64,000 bases of DNA from SZUA-430 sp964647355 (lineage in GTDB: Bacteria > Pseudomonadota > Alphaproteobacteria > Micropepsales > Micropepsaceae), in the NCBI GenBank assembly GCA_964647355.1, contig CAZYGK010000001.1:62001-126000 (forward strand), written 5' to 3'. Under the pieces are notes generated by a model that had not been told where the DNA came from, did not search any database, and saw nothing but the letters and a program-made list of their open reading frames with translations. The translations under genes and the position numbers were made by a program. Position 1 is the stretch's first letter. Every line of letters begins with the position of its first letter. Below, piece after piece: positions 17,047 through 25,798 of the stretch.

Positions 17047-17074
17047 AATGCCCCGGCGTTGCTGGGGCATTTCC
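17047..17074 (+). terminator. Terminator hairpin, second copy
   Basis: AATGCCCC / GGGGCATT with the same loop as at 11272, then TTCC instead of TTCT. It lies inside the 5' flank of the following recombinase gene, so it may limit read-through into that gene. Confidence 0.7.
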
Positions 17075-17145
17075 TTATCCACCCGTCTTTCACCGAAGCG
17101 GAAGTGCGCGCACGGTTCCCGCCTATGAAAGAGTGGAGAACAACG

Positions 17146-18666
17146 ATGGGAAGAGCGCACGAAACAGCACTGAAAGCAGCACAATACGTCCGCAAGTCCA
17201 CCACCGAACACCAACGCTACTCCATCGAAAATCAGAAGGCAGCAATTCAAACATACGCCGCATCGCGCAACATCGAGATCGTCCAAACGTATGCCGACGC
17301 CGGCAAGAGCGGTCTTAAGGTCGGCAACCGCAACGCGCTGAAGCAGCTCCTCCTCGATGTGCAATCAGGCGGCGCTTGCTATCGCGCCATTCTCGTCTAC
17401 GACGTGAGCCGGTGGGGCAGGTTCCAAGACGCCGACGAGTCCGCATACTACGAATACGCCTGCAAGCGCGCCGGGATCGCCGTCCACTATTGCGCAGAAC
17501 TCTTCGACAATGACGGCACACCGTTGTCGGCGTTGCTGAAGGGTATCAAGCGCACGATGGCGGGCGAATACAGCCGCGAACTGGGCGTGAAAGTGTTCGC
17601 GGGTCAACGCAACATCGTGCAGCGCGGGTTCCGCCTTGGCTCGCGTGCCGGCTACGGCTTCCGCCGGATGCTCGTCGATGCCGCCGGACGGCCGAAGCAA
17701 CTCTTGAAACCTGGGGAACGGAAGAGCATCTCGACCGACCGCGTGATTCTCGTCCCCGGTCCGGTGAACGAGCGCAAAGTCGTACGCTGGATTTTCATGA
17801 TGTTCGCGCGGGGAACCTATGAGACGGCGATCGCAAGGTTGCTCAATCAGCGCCGCGTACCAAACGGCCTGAACACGCCTTGGAACGACTTGCTTGTCCG
17901 CAGAATTGTCGCAAACCCGAAATACACCGGTGAAAACGTCTGGAACCGATCCACCCAACGGCTCGGCCAGACTGTTCGGAAGAACCCGCCTTCCGAGTGG
18001 ATCCGCTCAGCCATACGCTTTGAAGGTATCATCGGGCGCCGACTATTCGACCGCGCGCAAGACATCATCGCCAAGCGGCGGGAGCGGGTCCCCAACGAGG
18101 AGATCCTCAACCGGCTGCGCAAGCTCTTGAAGAAGCATGGACGGATCACGTTACGCTTAATCGACGCCGACAAGAACCTCCCATCATCCTCCGGCGTTTT
18201 CTGGCGCTTCGGCGGCGTCTCAAAGGCCTACCGCCTCATCGGTGTCAAACCGCGGTGGAGCATCGCCTGGGTTGAGGTCAATCAGCGGCTTCGCGACTTG
18301 CGCTCCAAGGCGGTTGAAAATGTGCGGCGCATGCTTGAGGCCCGTGGTGACAACGTGGCGCTGAAGCGTGCGGGACGGAACGCGGCACTTCTCCTCAACA
18401 ACCAGGAGACGGTGTACTTCATCTTGACGCGGTGCCGTACCGGCCGCTGGGGTGGGCCCCAATGGCGCATCCGCCTCGACAAGAACGCGGGCGCAGGTGC
18501 TGCCGTCGTTCTGTGCATGGACAAGGCAAACGAAGGTATCGACGCGTACTATTTCTTCCCCTCGACAGATCTGCTCCTGAATCAACGCGAGATGAAAGAA
18601 AAGGACTTGCCCGATCTCGACCGCTATCGCATCCCTAGGCTATCCGCCCTGTACACGCTCGTCTGA
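17146..18666 (+). CDS. Large serine recombinase, copy 2
   Basis: A 506-residue recombinase unrelated in detail to copy 1. The catalytic domain begins QYVRKSTTEHQRYSIENQ (S18 nucleophile) and contains VYDVSRWGRF and the GIKRTMAGEYSRELG helix. A recombinase domain follows (MMFARGTYETAIARLLNQR, RRIVANPKYTGENVWNRS), and a C-terminal region with no visible zinc ribbon. The start at 17146 has GTGGAGA ten bases upstream; longer frames would run through the ardC terminator. It lies directly after the broken ardC copy, which points to past recombination here. Confidence 0.9.
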   Translation: MGRAHETALKAAQYVRKSTTEHQRYSIENQKAAIQTYAASRNIEIVQTYADAGKSGLKVGNRNALKQLLLDVQSGGACYRAILVYDVSRWGRFQDADESAYYEYACKRAGIAVHYCAELFDNDGTPLSALLKGIKRTMAGEYSRELGVKVFAGQRNIVQRGFRLGSRAGYGFRRMLVDAAGRPKQLLKPGERKSISTDRVILVPGPVNERKVVRWIFMMFARGTYETAIARLLNQRRVPNGLNTPWNDLLVRRIVANPKYTGENVWNRSTQRLGQTVRKNPPSEWIRSAIRFEGIIGRRLFDRAQDIIAKRRERVPNEEILNRLRKLLKKHGRITLRLIDADKNLPSSSGVFWRFGGVSKAYRLIGVKPRWSIAWVEVNQRLRDLRSKAVENVRRMLEARGDNVALKRAGRNAALLLNNQETVYFILTRCRTGRWGGPQWRIRLDKNAGAGAAVVLCMDKANEGIDAYYFFPSTDLLLNQREMKEKDLPDLDRYRIPRLSALYTLV

Positions 18667-18701
18667 GTGACACATGCAACGCAAGCGCCCTTGGAGGTAT
18701 C

Positions 18702-19085
18702 GTGACCAAACGCATTTCGTCGGGCTCTTCGTTCGAACGCGACATGGCGTACTCGCGCGCCGTCGTGGACGGCGAGTGGATATTCGTGTCCGGAACGACC
18801 GGCTTTGACTACCAAACCATGTCGATCTCGGGCGATGTCGCGGAACAGGCGGAGCAGTGCTTCAAGAACATCGGCTGGGCCTTGGAGCACGCGGGCGCAT
18901 CGCTCGCCGACATTGTCCGCGTGCGATACATTCTTCCGGTCGCCGCCGATTTCGAGAAGTGTTGGCCGGTGCTTCGAAAGTACCTGGGAGAGGTGCGGCC
19001 GGCAGCGACGATGATCAGCGCCGGCCTTGCGGACGCGCGCATGAAGATCGAGATCGAGGTGACGGCGCGGCGCAGGGTTGGGTAG
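18702..19085 (+). CDS. RidA (YjgF/YER057c) family protein
   Basis: A 127-residue protein of usual RidA length: FERDMAYSRAVVDGEWIFVS, then GTTGFDYQT, DVAEQAEQCFKNI, ALEHAGASLADIVRVRYIL, and the tail DARMKIEIEVTARR. The conserved arginine that binds the substrate carboxylate is probably the one in VRVRYIL. RidA proteins are cytoplasmic homotrimers that hydrolyse reactive enamines and imines, although other members have different roles. It has an ideal GGAGG six bases before a GTG start. It follows the recombinase by 35 bases and may belong to the chromosomal flank rather than the element. Confidence 0.9.
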   Translation: MTKRISSGSSFERDMAYSRAVVDGEWIFVSGTTGFDYQTMSISGDVAEQAEQCFKNIGWALEHAGASLADIVRVRYILPVAADFEKCWPVLRKYLGEVRPAATMISAGLADARMKIEIEVTARRRVG

Positions 19086-19212
19086 CGTCTCGTCGAAAGC
19101 AACCGCCCGCTACCACGCCGAGGACAGGGCGCGGTCATCACAGGCAGCAGTCCCCACGATTGGCTCCGGGCATGATATGCTACTGGCATAGGCAATAATC
19201 ACTGCAAAAATC

Positions 19213-19563
19213 ATGGAGGGCAAACCAAGTGAGGAGAAAGTACGAGGGCTGAGGGAGATTGCTGGCAACGTCAAGAACCGCGCTCGAACCGCGCTCCTAG
19301 ATGAAGGGCTGGAAAAGGTGTTTTTCGAGGCGGTCGACCGGGCGCTTGCGCGTCTGGAGGGGCAAGGCACCAACAACGAAGTCATGCTGAAAGTGGGGAA
19401 GGCGAATTTCCTCATCGCCGAAGCCGTTGTCGATCTTGCTGACACGGCGTCGGACCGGCAGCAAGTCGAGCAATTGCGAAGGAAGTTGTCACCTGTGTTC
19501 CCTCATGTTCCTGGAGGGTTCTGGGACAAGTGCGTCCGTAATCTTAAAGGGCAAAAAGGGTAG
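19213..19563 (+). CDS. Hypothetical protein
   Basis: A 116-residue charged protein, mostly helical (EEKVRGLREIAGNVKNRART, then ALARLEGQGTNNEVMLKVGK), with no membrane segment or signal peptide. It ends 15 bases before the stop of the convergent ATPase gene. No family recognised; its length and codon use look genuine. Confidence 0.55.
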   Translation: MEGKPSEEKVRGLREIAGNVKNRARTALLDEGLEKVFFEAVDRALARLEGQGTNNEVMLKVGKANFLIAEAVVDLADTASDRQQVEQLRRKLSPVFPHVPGGFWDKCVRNLKGQKG

Positions 19564-19578
19564 ATTGCACCGTCGCGC

Positions 19579-20970
19579 CTATGATGCCTCGGTCTCAGCG
19601 CTCGCAGGCGTCGGTTCACCCACCGACTTGGCGAGCACCCATTGAATGTAGGCCATGAAGAACGGATCGAGAAAATAAACTGTGCCATCCGCATATTCCA
19701 ACGGCGTGTTGTCGTCGTGCTCTTCTTTCATAAGGGTCGAAAGTTGCACGAGCGCTCGCGTGATCGTTGCTTTGTCGGGTCGTTTGTTGTCGCCGACAAT
19801 CGTCCCGATCCTTGTTGAAAGCGCCGCGGTGCCGATTTCCTGCTTGTAGCCGATGTGCCTCATGCCAAGAAGAACCAGGACGTATATGTCGACCGGACGG
19901 CCGCGCGCCGTCCGCCAGGAAAGCTCTCGCCCCAAACCGTCCGGCCGCCACTCCGCCCAGTTCTGCGACGCAGCATTGGTCACGATCGTTGCGATGTTCG
20001 CGGCCGTGATGGTCAGCTTTCGACGCACGCTTTCTTTCTGCGCGACGGTTGCGTGCTCGCAAACGCGATAGCAATATTCCTGCATGAGCATCGGGTTTTT
20101 ATGGGAGAACGTCGCGAGCTTTCGAAGAACGGCATCATCGATCTCGACGTTGAGCGCGTCGAACCCTATCCGCCCAATTCGTACAATTTCGTCGAGTTCC
20201 CAATCGGGTGCTGCGACAACCCGGCAAAGCTTTCCCATCTCCTTGTCGCTCTGCAGAATCTGATGCGCCCGCTCTGGAACGGAGATGACGACTATGGTTC
20301 CATTCGAGTTTAGGAACGGCCGGAGGTCGCGCAGCAGCTCCTTTTGCACGTCGGCTGAGAGCCAGTGAAAATCATCGATGACGATGACGCCGCCTCGTTT
20401 CAGGATGCGACCAATCAGTTCTCCCTTGCCCGCCGGCCCAAATTCGGCAGCCTTAACCGCTTCATCTTGCGAAGTTTGCTTCTCTTGCAGCTTCGCGCCG
20501 ACCTCCGCCTTTAGATAAGCGCCTGTAGAAACCTTCGCGGTCACCTCCTGGACGCTCTCGGTGCTGCCGCGCGTCGCGCTCTCGACGCGTGTGGCTGCGG
20601 GAAGTTCCAGATACTGGCGGACAGTTGGCCAGAAGTGGTCGAGCGACTTCGCGTCGCTCGCATGCACAAGAACGGGATTACGATTCTTCAACGCTTGCAA
20701 GCAGAGAACCGTTTTCCCGCTTTTCGACTCGCCGTGAAGGCTTATGATTTTTCCGCGCTGTTTGAGGGCAAAGTCGATCTCCCTGTAGGATTTGGTTGCT
20801 GACCGGTCGATAAACGTAACCGTTGGCGCGCCACCCGCACAAAAAACCTCGCTGGCTTCCGGAAGGTGCATGGGCGCTTCAATGCCGCTGGAACCGCCAA
20901 AGACCGAAGGCGCCCCCGGAGCGCCGAGCCGCTCGCGCAACCACGTCCCGATCTTCTTGATGATCGCCAT
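19579..20970 (-). CDS. P-loop ATPase (AAA/STAND type)
   Basis: A 463-residue ATPase with an intact Walker A GESKSGKT (80-87) and Walker B GVIVIDDFHWL, the DDFHW form typical of STAND and AAA_22-like ATPases. SVPERAHQIL follows as a sensor-like strand. The C-terminal third is winged-helix-like (ITRALVQLSTLMKEEHDDNT) and includes DPFFMAYIQWVL. The N-terminal helix IIKKIGTWLRERLG is amphipathic and might touch the membrane. I start at the ATG at 20970; the longer frame lacks protein character. The lipoprotein gene lies upstream on the same strand about 200 bases away, so co-expression is possible. Confidence 0.78.
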   Translation of the reverse strand: MAIIKKIGTWLRERLGAPGAPSVFGGSSGIEAPMHLPEASEVFCAGGAPTVTFIDRSATKSYREIDFALKQRGKIISLHGESKSGKTVLCLQALKNRNPVLVHASDAKSLDHFWPTVRQYLELPAATRVESATRGSTESVQEVTAKVSTGAYLKAEVGAKLQEKQTSQDEAVKAAEFGPAGKGELIGRILKRGGVIVIDDFHWLSADVQKELLRDLRPFLNSNGTIVVISVPERAHQILQSDKEMGKLCRVVAAPDWELDEIVRIGRIGFDALNVEIDDAVLRKLATFSHKNPMLMQEYCYRVCEHATVAQKESVRRKLTITAANIATIVTNAASQNWAEWRPDGLGRELSWRTARGRPVDIYVLVLLGMRHIGYKQEIGTAALSTRIGTIVGDNKRPDKATITRALVQLSTLMKEEHDDNTPLEYADGTVYFLDPFFMAYIQWVLAKSVGEPTPASAETEAS

Positions 20971-21172
20971 TGTCGTCCCCGTTGCAGCATCTGCACTTCT
21001 CAGTCGGATCTCAGTATAGAACGGGCAATCGCTTGCAGTCACGCTTGCGGTCCAAGGATCGCGAGATAGGTCGTGCATGTCATGTGGCGAGGCATCCGAG
21101 CGATCACAGTGAGCGATCGGGTAAGAGAGCGCTCGGCGGTTGGAACACGACAGGAAACCGCTGGGCACCGTC

Positions 21173-22765
21173 TCACGGATTGATCACGTTGAAAACCGTG
21201 CTTGCGGGCGCGTCTTTCGCCGACCGGTTGAGCGCGATCAGTTGGATCAAAATATTGAGTGCCGACGAACTCCGCCCTGCCTTTTGCGGGTCATCGGGAA
21301 TCGCATATCGTGAACCGTCGTAGTCGACGGACACGAATGCATCACGCATTCCACCCTCTTCCACGAAGAACAACGCTTCACACTTGAACTTCGTTCCTTC
21401 GTCAACCGTTCCTGGACCGGTGCACGGCGAAAGAGGGATCTCTTTCCGCGGCGGTCCATAGTGGAAGCTCACGACCCGTTTCGGGTCGAGATCGGGGTCG
21501 TTCCAGCGTCGCGCCACTTCTCCTAGATAGTAGATAACGGCTTCTGTCGAACGCGGCACGAACTCAATGCTGACGGGCTTCGTCGCATCGATCTCAAGTC
21601 CGGTGCCAGCACTCAGCTTGGCGAGGAGCTTGCTTGGAATGCCAAACCCCGCGAACCCTTCGTCGGTGCGGTTCCCGGCGACTGTCTCGTCGAACAAATC
21701 GAGCTGACCCCGTGGGACGGCATCGCGATTTGGTTTCTTGATCTTGTTCGCTGCGCACGCGGACTTGCTGGCGGCGAGGCCCTGCAAGAACGTCGCGAAC
21801 GGCAGCGCTTCCGCTGACTGCGTGAAGTAATTGAGCGTGTCTCCTTCACTTGTGGAAGCCAGTGGTGCGCCGAAGCAGAACTGTACCTTGGCACCAGCGC
21901 CGGGCTTTTGCGCGCGGTAGAGCGCTCGGGGCAGCCGCGGAATCCGTCCCCTCAGATCGTCGAAGGTGATCTCCTTCTTGTCGTCACACGTCTTCACGAT
22001 GGCGTCGATGTCTTCCTTCGGGTCATGCGCTGTCTTCAGGTTGAGCCGCTCAAGAACCGCACGCCAGCCATCGGCTTTCAGAGAGCACCAGCCAACAGTT
22101 TCAACGTCGAGCCCGGCTGCCGCCGCCCGCGCAACATCGGCCAGGCTGAGCACCTCTTTCGCAGTTCGGACCGGCCCAAATCCTGACGCCGAACTTTTCA
22201 CCGTTTCCGTCGTGAGACCCAGATTGATCAAGTAGTCGACGGCAAGTTGAAACCGATCAAGATCGTCGTTCGTCCCCGGGTAGTTCGCGATATCGACGCT
22301 CGTACCCTCCTGGCGGATGACGATCGAACTCAGGAAGAGATTGAACAGTAGCGATCGCGGGTAGCGCTGTTGAACATAGAAGTCGATCGTCGGCATCGGG
22401 ATGGGCTTCATGATCCCTTGATAGAACTCCTGTGAATCCAAGACCGAGACGGCAAAGGTGGGTCCGCCGCTCATCCCCGATGTGAGCCCAAGATTGTTGG
22501 GGCCGTTGTTCCGCCCAAAGGGAAGCGAAAGACTAAGCCCACCAGTGGCGCTCGCGGTCCCGGTGACCGTTTGAAGGGCGGTGAACGCTCGCGCCCGCCG
22601 CTTGCTCGCACGGATCACGTTCAGGAGCAGGACTTGGTTCTGCGTTTGCTCTGCTTCGATATTGAACTGAGTTGATCGGGACGCGAAATCATCGACGGCG
22701 GCACATCCCGCGACACCGAGAACAGCGGCAATGGTGAGCAACAGCCAAGAGCGACGTGAGTTCAT
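21173..22765 (-). CDS. Predicted outer-membrane lipoprotein, copy 1
   Basis: A 530-residue protein with a lipoprotein signal: SWLLLTIAAVLGVAGC, with the lipidated Cys at 21. The mature part opens AAVDDFASRSTQFNIEAEQT, then shows LNVIRASKRRARAFTALQTV and a Gly-rich GTASATGGLSLSLPFGRN. It shares this architecture and the end ALNILIQLIALNRSAKD with the protein at 48921-50357. I recognise no named family. Both copies have the same 12-base motif about 50 bases before their start. It is divergent from an S1/P1 nuclease here, and the other copy also neighbours an S1/P1 gene, so the two products may work together in the envelope. Confidence 0.8.
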   Translation of the reverse strand: MNSRRSWLLLTIAAVLGVAGCAAVDDFASRSTQFNIEAEQTQNQVLLLNVIRASKRRARAFTALQTVTGTASATGGLSLSLPFGRNNGPNNLGLTSGMSGGPTFAVSVLDSQEFYQGIMKPIPMPTIDFYVQQRYPRSLLFNLFLSSIVIRQEGTSVDIANYPGTNDDLDRFQLAVDYLINLGLTTETVKSSASGFGPVRTAKEVLSLADVARAAAAGLDVETVGWCSLKADGWRAVLERLNLKTAHDPKEDIDAIVKTCDDKKEITFDDLRGRIPRLPRALYRAQKPGAGAKVQFCFGAPLASTSEGDTLNYFTQSAEALPFATFLQGLAASKSACAANKIKKPNRDAVPRGQLDLFDETVAGNRTDEGFAGFGIPSKLLAKLSAGTGLEIDATKPVSIEFVPRSTEAVIYYLGEVARRWNDPDLDPKRVVSFHYGPPRKEIPLSPCTGPGTVDEGTKFKCEALFFVEEGGMRDAFVSVDYDGSRYAIPDDPQKAGRSSSALNILIQLIALNRSAKDAPASTVFNVINP

Positions 22766-22816
22766 TGCGGGGCCCTCCTTCGTTCGGCACTGTGCCAGTT
22801 CTACGCCCGGCGTACG

Positions 22817-22828
22817 TGGTTGTAACAG
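22817..22828. promoter_or_regulatory. Conserved motif upstream of lipoprotein copy 1
   Basis: TGGTTGTAACAG (CTGTTACAACCA in the gene direction), 52 bases from the lipoprotein start. The identical 12-mer lies 50 bases from the start of the paralogue at 50407-50418. Equal spacing suggests a promoter or operator element. Confidence 0.45.
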
Positions 22829-22947
22829 GGACACCATGTACCGCTTCTCGGTGAATCCGAGCTGCCGTCGTTTCCCTCTAGAGTGGAAGCCGATGCGGCG
22901 GAGGTGGTTGTGGTTGGTTGCGACCGCTCGCGGCTGCCCAGGATCGG

Positions 22948-22965
22948 CCGCTCATGTGTGAGCGG
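22948..22965. promoter_or_regulatory. Perfect inverted repeat between lipoprotein and nuclease genes
   Basis: CCGCTCA-TGTG-TGAGCGG, 7-bp arms, about 95 bases before the nuclease start. It could be an operator or an mRNA hairpin. There is no T-run, so a terminator is unlikely. Confidence 0.35.
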
Positions 22966-23059
22966 ACAATCACCAGGCGAAATTCGCGCCGGAGGGGCCG
23001 GGGTCGTGGGAGCTGCAGGTTCATGCTACCGTCACGCCCACGATTGGGAGACTCCAAGC

Positions 23060-23986
23060 ATGCGCGCCTTGATTCTTGCAGCCCTCGCGGCAACGGTGCT
23101 TTCAGCATCGCCGGCGGTCGCCTGGAATGGCTGCGGCCACATGATCGTTGCAAGCTACGCGTGGAAGAGGCTTTCGCCAGCAACGAAAGTGCGCGTGACT
23201 GAGCTTTTGAAGCTGAACCCTGACTACGCAAACTGGATAGAAGGTGTGCCGCCTGCCAAGCGCGGAGAAGTTGCTTTCATGCGCGCCTCGAAATGGGCGG
23301 ACGACATCAAATCAAGACAGAACTACCGGCAAGGTCCGCCGACCGAGGCCGGTGCGGGAGGCGGCGCCGGGTACGACGACCTCTTGCAGCACCGCTATTG
23401 GCACTTCAAGGATCTGCCGTTCTCCATTGACGGTGCTGCTACGGAGCAGCCGCACGCAATCAACGCAGAAACACAGATCATAGCGTTCCGCAATATCATC
23501 GCCTCCGGAAAGCCCGATGAGGTGAAGTCCTACGCCCTGGTATGGCTCACGCATCTGGTGGGGGACGTTCATCAGCCTTTGCATGCGACGACCCGTTTTT
23601 CGAAGTCACCTGAGGTGTTACGAGATGGCGACCGCGGCGGAAACGAGATCAAGGTCCGAAACTGTGCCACCTGCAGAGAGACGAACCTGCACAGCTACTG
23701 GGACGGACTTCCCGGGCGAGACGAAACGCCGTCGCGCGTTTCCGCTGTGGCTGCCGGATTGCCCGTGGCTCCATCTCGTGCGGCCGCCAACTCCGACATA
23801 CCTTCATGGATCGAGACGAGCTTTGCAAAGGCGAGAACGCAAGCCTACGCCGCCCCCGTCGGAAGCGGCGTCGGTCCGTACACGCTCTCAAGCGCCTACC
23901 AGGCAAACGCGAGAGCTTTGTCGCGCAAGCAAATTGCGCTCGCCGGCGCTCGGCTCGCGATCTTGATCGAAGACAACATCAACTGA
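23060..23986 (+). CDS. S1/P1-type zinc nuclease, secreted
   Basis: A 308-residue S1/P1 nuclease. The signal peptide MRALILAALAATVLSASPAV is followed by A21/W22. The mature N-terminal Trp (WNGCGH) is itself a zinc ligand in this family. Other ligands are visible: H27, the Asp pair in ASKWADDIK, HRYWHF, and HLVGDVHQPLH with DRGGNEI. These enzymes degrade single-stranded DNA and RNA and can remove 3'-phosphates; here the product acts in the periplasm or outside. The ATG at 23060 gives the signal peptide directly. A truncated relative lies at 48584-48882. Neighbours are a lipoprotein (divergent) and a CHAT protease (downstream). Confidence 0.92.
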   Translation: MRALILAALAATVLSASPAVAWNGCGHMIVASYAWKRLSPATKVRVTELLKLNPDYANWIEGVPPAKRGEVAFMRASKWADDIKSRQNYRQGPPTEAGAGGGAGYDDLLQHRYWHFKDLPFSIDGAATEQPHAINAETQIIAFRNIIASGKPDEVKSYALVWLTHLVGDVHQPLHATTRFSKSPEVLRDGDRGGNEIKVRNCATCRETNLHSYWDGLPGRDETPSRVSAVAAGLPVAPSRAAANSDIPSWIETSFAKARTQAYAAPVGSGVGPYTLSSAYQANARALSRKQIALAGARLAILIEDNIN

Positions 23987-24141
23987 TCAATTCGCGGGTC
24001 CTGCGTGCGGCGCGTCCGGTCTGTGGTTGAGGGCACTCGCCTCGCTGGAGAAATTGGACCGGCATGGACTGAGCGCAAGACACCGCGTCGCAGGGCTGGT
24101 AGGCTAATCAGCCAGGTCTGAAAACGACGTGCGAGACTTTC

Positions 24142-25200
24142 ATGAGGGTCCTCTACATCGCCTCCAATCCGGACGACGCGCGGTCGCTCGCGTCGATGAA
24201 GGAGATGAACGAGCTTCAGTCGGTGTTTTCGCGACACGATGGTGTTCATCGGGTCGAGTTTTTGCCGTTTCCGAGGCTCGACGTGAACCGGTTGATGAGC
24301 GTGCTACGGGACGTCAGCCCAGACGTTCTGCACATTTCAGCGCACAGCAACGGGAACGCACTCTCGCTCACCGATGATGCCGGGATTGAGCGCGCGATCA
24401 CGAACGAAAGCTTCGTCGATCTGGTTCGAAACAGCGGTGCGTCGCCGAGATTGATTTATCTCAATGCCTGCACGTCGCAAGCGCTGGCGGCGGCACTTCT
24501 GCCTGTTGCAAAATGCGCCGTGGGGACATCGGCACCGATCACAAACATCGCGGCGCGCCTGTCGGCCGCACGGTTCTACGAGTGGCTTGCGAGCGGATCG
24601 TCGGTTGGCGAAGCATGGGCCGCTGCGAGCACGGCACTCAAGATCGTCGATCCTGCCGTCAGTCTGTGGTGCGAGTGTCAGCAAGGTTTAAGCGCAGCGC
24701 AGTACCGACTTGTCCGCGGGACTGAGCTTCTCGTCTATTTTCCCGAAGTGGAGGCTCTCCGTGGCAAGAGGGTCCCAGCGTCCTTCAAGCTGAAACCAAA
24801 CGGCAACGATGAATTCGCGATGGAGATCGGCCTCTCTGGCTGCCCGGCTGACCTTCGCCAGGCCGTTGTGTTCGTCGACGACGAGACCTTCATCGGCGAG
24901 GACGAAGAGTCGCTCGAGGATGACCTTTGCTGGGTCACGCGCGACCCACCGGAAGAGGGGCAATTGTGGCCTGAGTTCAAGCTTGGCCTCTATGGCGACA
25001 CGACATTGTATGCGTCGATCACGACCGCAACAGGGAAGTGCTACGCGCTAAAGCGCCGTGTCATCGATGCGCTAAACGCGTATTATTTTGTCGAGAAGAT
25101 CCACGATCTCGGCGAGGGCCGGCTTCAAGACGAAGTGCGCCGGGTAATTGCAGAGCTTCGGCGAGGGGCGGGCGCCAGGGGGCCAGCCGTCCCGCCGTAG
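24142..25200 (+). CDS. CHAT-domain (caspase-like) protease
   Basis: A 352-residue protein whose first 200 residues form a CHAT domain. The catalytic His is H68 in VLHISAHSNGNALSL and the catalytic Cys is C110 in LIYLNACTSQAL, both in the family's order and spacing. It begins as a beta strand (MRVLYIASNPDDAR) with no signal peptide, so it is cytoplasmic. Residues 200-352 form a separate beta-rich domain with many acidic residues that I do not recognise. CHAT proteases act in several bacterial immune systems, usually switched on by a partner. No TPR-CHAT or gasdermin partner is seen nearby; the ATPase at 19579 is the nearest candidate sensor. Confidence 0.8.
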   Translation: MRVLYIASNPDDARSLASMKEMNELQSVFSRHDGVHRVEFLPFPRLDVNRLMSVLRDVSPDVLHISAHSNGNALSLTDDAGIERAITNESFVDLVRNSGASPRLIYLNACTSQALAAALLPVAKCAVGTSAPITNIAARLSAARFYEWLASGSSVGEAWAAASTALKIVDPAVSLWCECQQGLSAAQYRLVRGTELLVYFPEVEALRGKRVPASFKLKPNGNDEFAMEIGLSGCPADLRQAVVFVDDETFIGEDEESLEDDLCWVTRDPPEEGQLWPEFKLGLYGDTTLYASITTATGKCYALKRRVIDALNAYYFVEKIHDLGEGRLQDEVRRVIAELRRGAGARGPAVPP

Positions 25201-25207
25201 TGTTCGC

Positions 25208-25798
25208 TCACTCCGATCGGTCGGGCGGAATGGGGCAGTCGGGGTAGCTTTTCTCCCACAGCCGGCGTGCCACGAACGAATTGATCCCTGCGTAGATCAG
25301 CTTGAAGGACGTATCGGCACGCGGGCAGACGCCAATGACGATCAGCGTCTTCATCGCCTCCATCATCGTGTCGCGCACGTCCTCGAACGATTTTTCGCTC
25401 TTCTTGCAATGGTGGACATCGAATTCCCAATCGTGAACGAGGAAGGCAGGGCCATAGCCCCAAGGCGAAAAACTCTCTTTCCACCAAAGCGATCGCGGGA
25501 TCGAACCGCCGTCGGTGAACATCCGACGCGGCTCGATCACCTCTCCGGTCGAGCGGACGAAGGCAAACGGCTCGCGTGACCGGGGGATGAACTCGAAATA
25601 GTCGGGTGAGAACCACCGTAGTCTGATGCTCTCAAGGCCGCGAAATGCCCCAACCTTATAGTCGTCGAACCCTTTGAGCCCCCTGAGGTCAGTATCTTCG
25701 TCACCCAACGTCCGCTTTGCTTGGTCTTCTTGATCTGGGAGCTGCTTCAATGCCCGTTTGGCGCGCAACGCGGTTTCCGATCCTTGGTCGAGTGTCAT
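25208..25798 (-). CDS. DUF1353-family protein
   Basis: A 196-residue protein with the DUF1353 signature: FTDGGSIPRSLWW, then GPAFLVHDWEF and a helix containing FEDVRDTMMEAMKTL. DUF1353 proteins occur in phages and mobile elements, and a hydrolase-like role has been suggested but not shown to my knowledge. The His-Asp pair in LVHDWEF and the Asp in FTDGGS would be the key residues. I start at MTLDQGSE (25798); an upstream in-frame start exists. It is convergent with the CHAT gene with only 7 bases between stops. Confidence 0.72.
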   Translation of the reverse strand: MTLDQGSETALRAKRALKQLPDQEDQAKRTLGDEDTDLRGLKGFDDYKVGAFRGLESIRLRWFSPDYFEFIPRSREPFAFVRSTGEVIEPRRMFTDGGSIPRSLWWKESFSPWGYGPAFLVHDWEFDVHHCKKSEKSFEDVRDTMMEAMKTLIVIGVCPRADTSFKLIYAGINSFVARRLWEKSYPDCPIPPDRSE

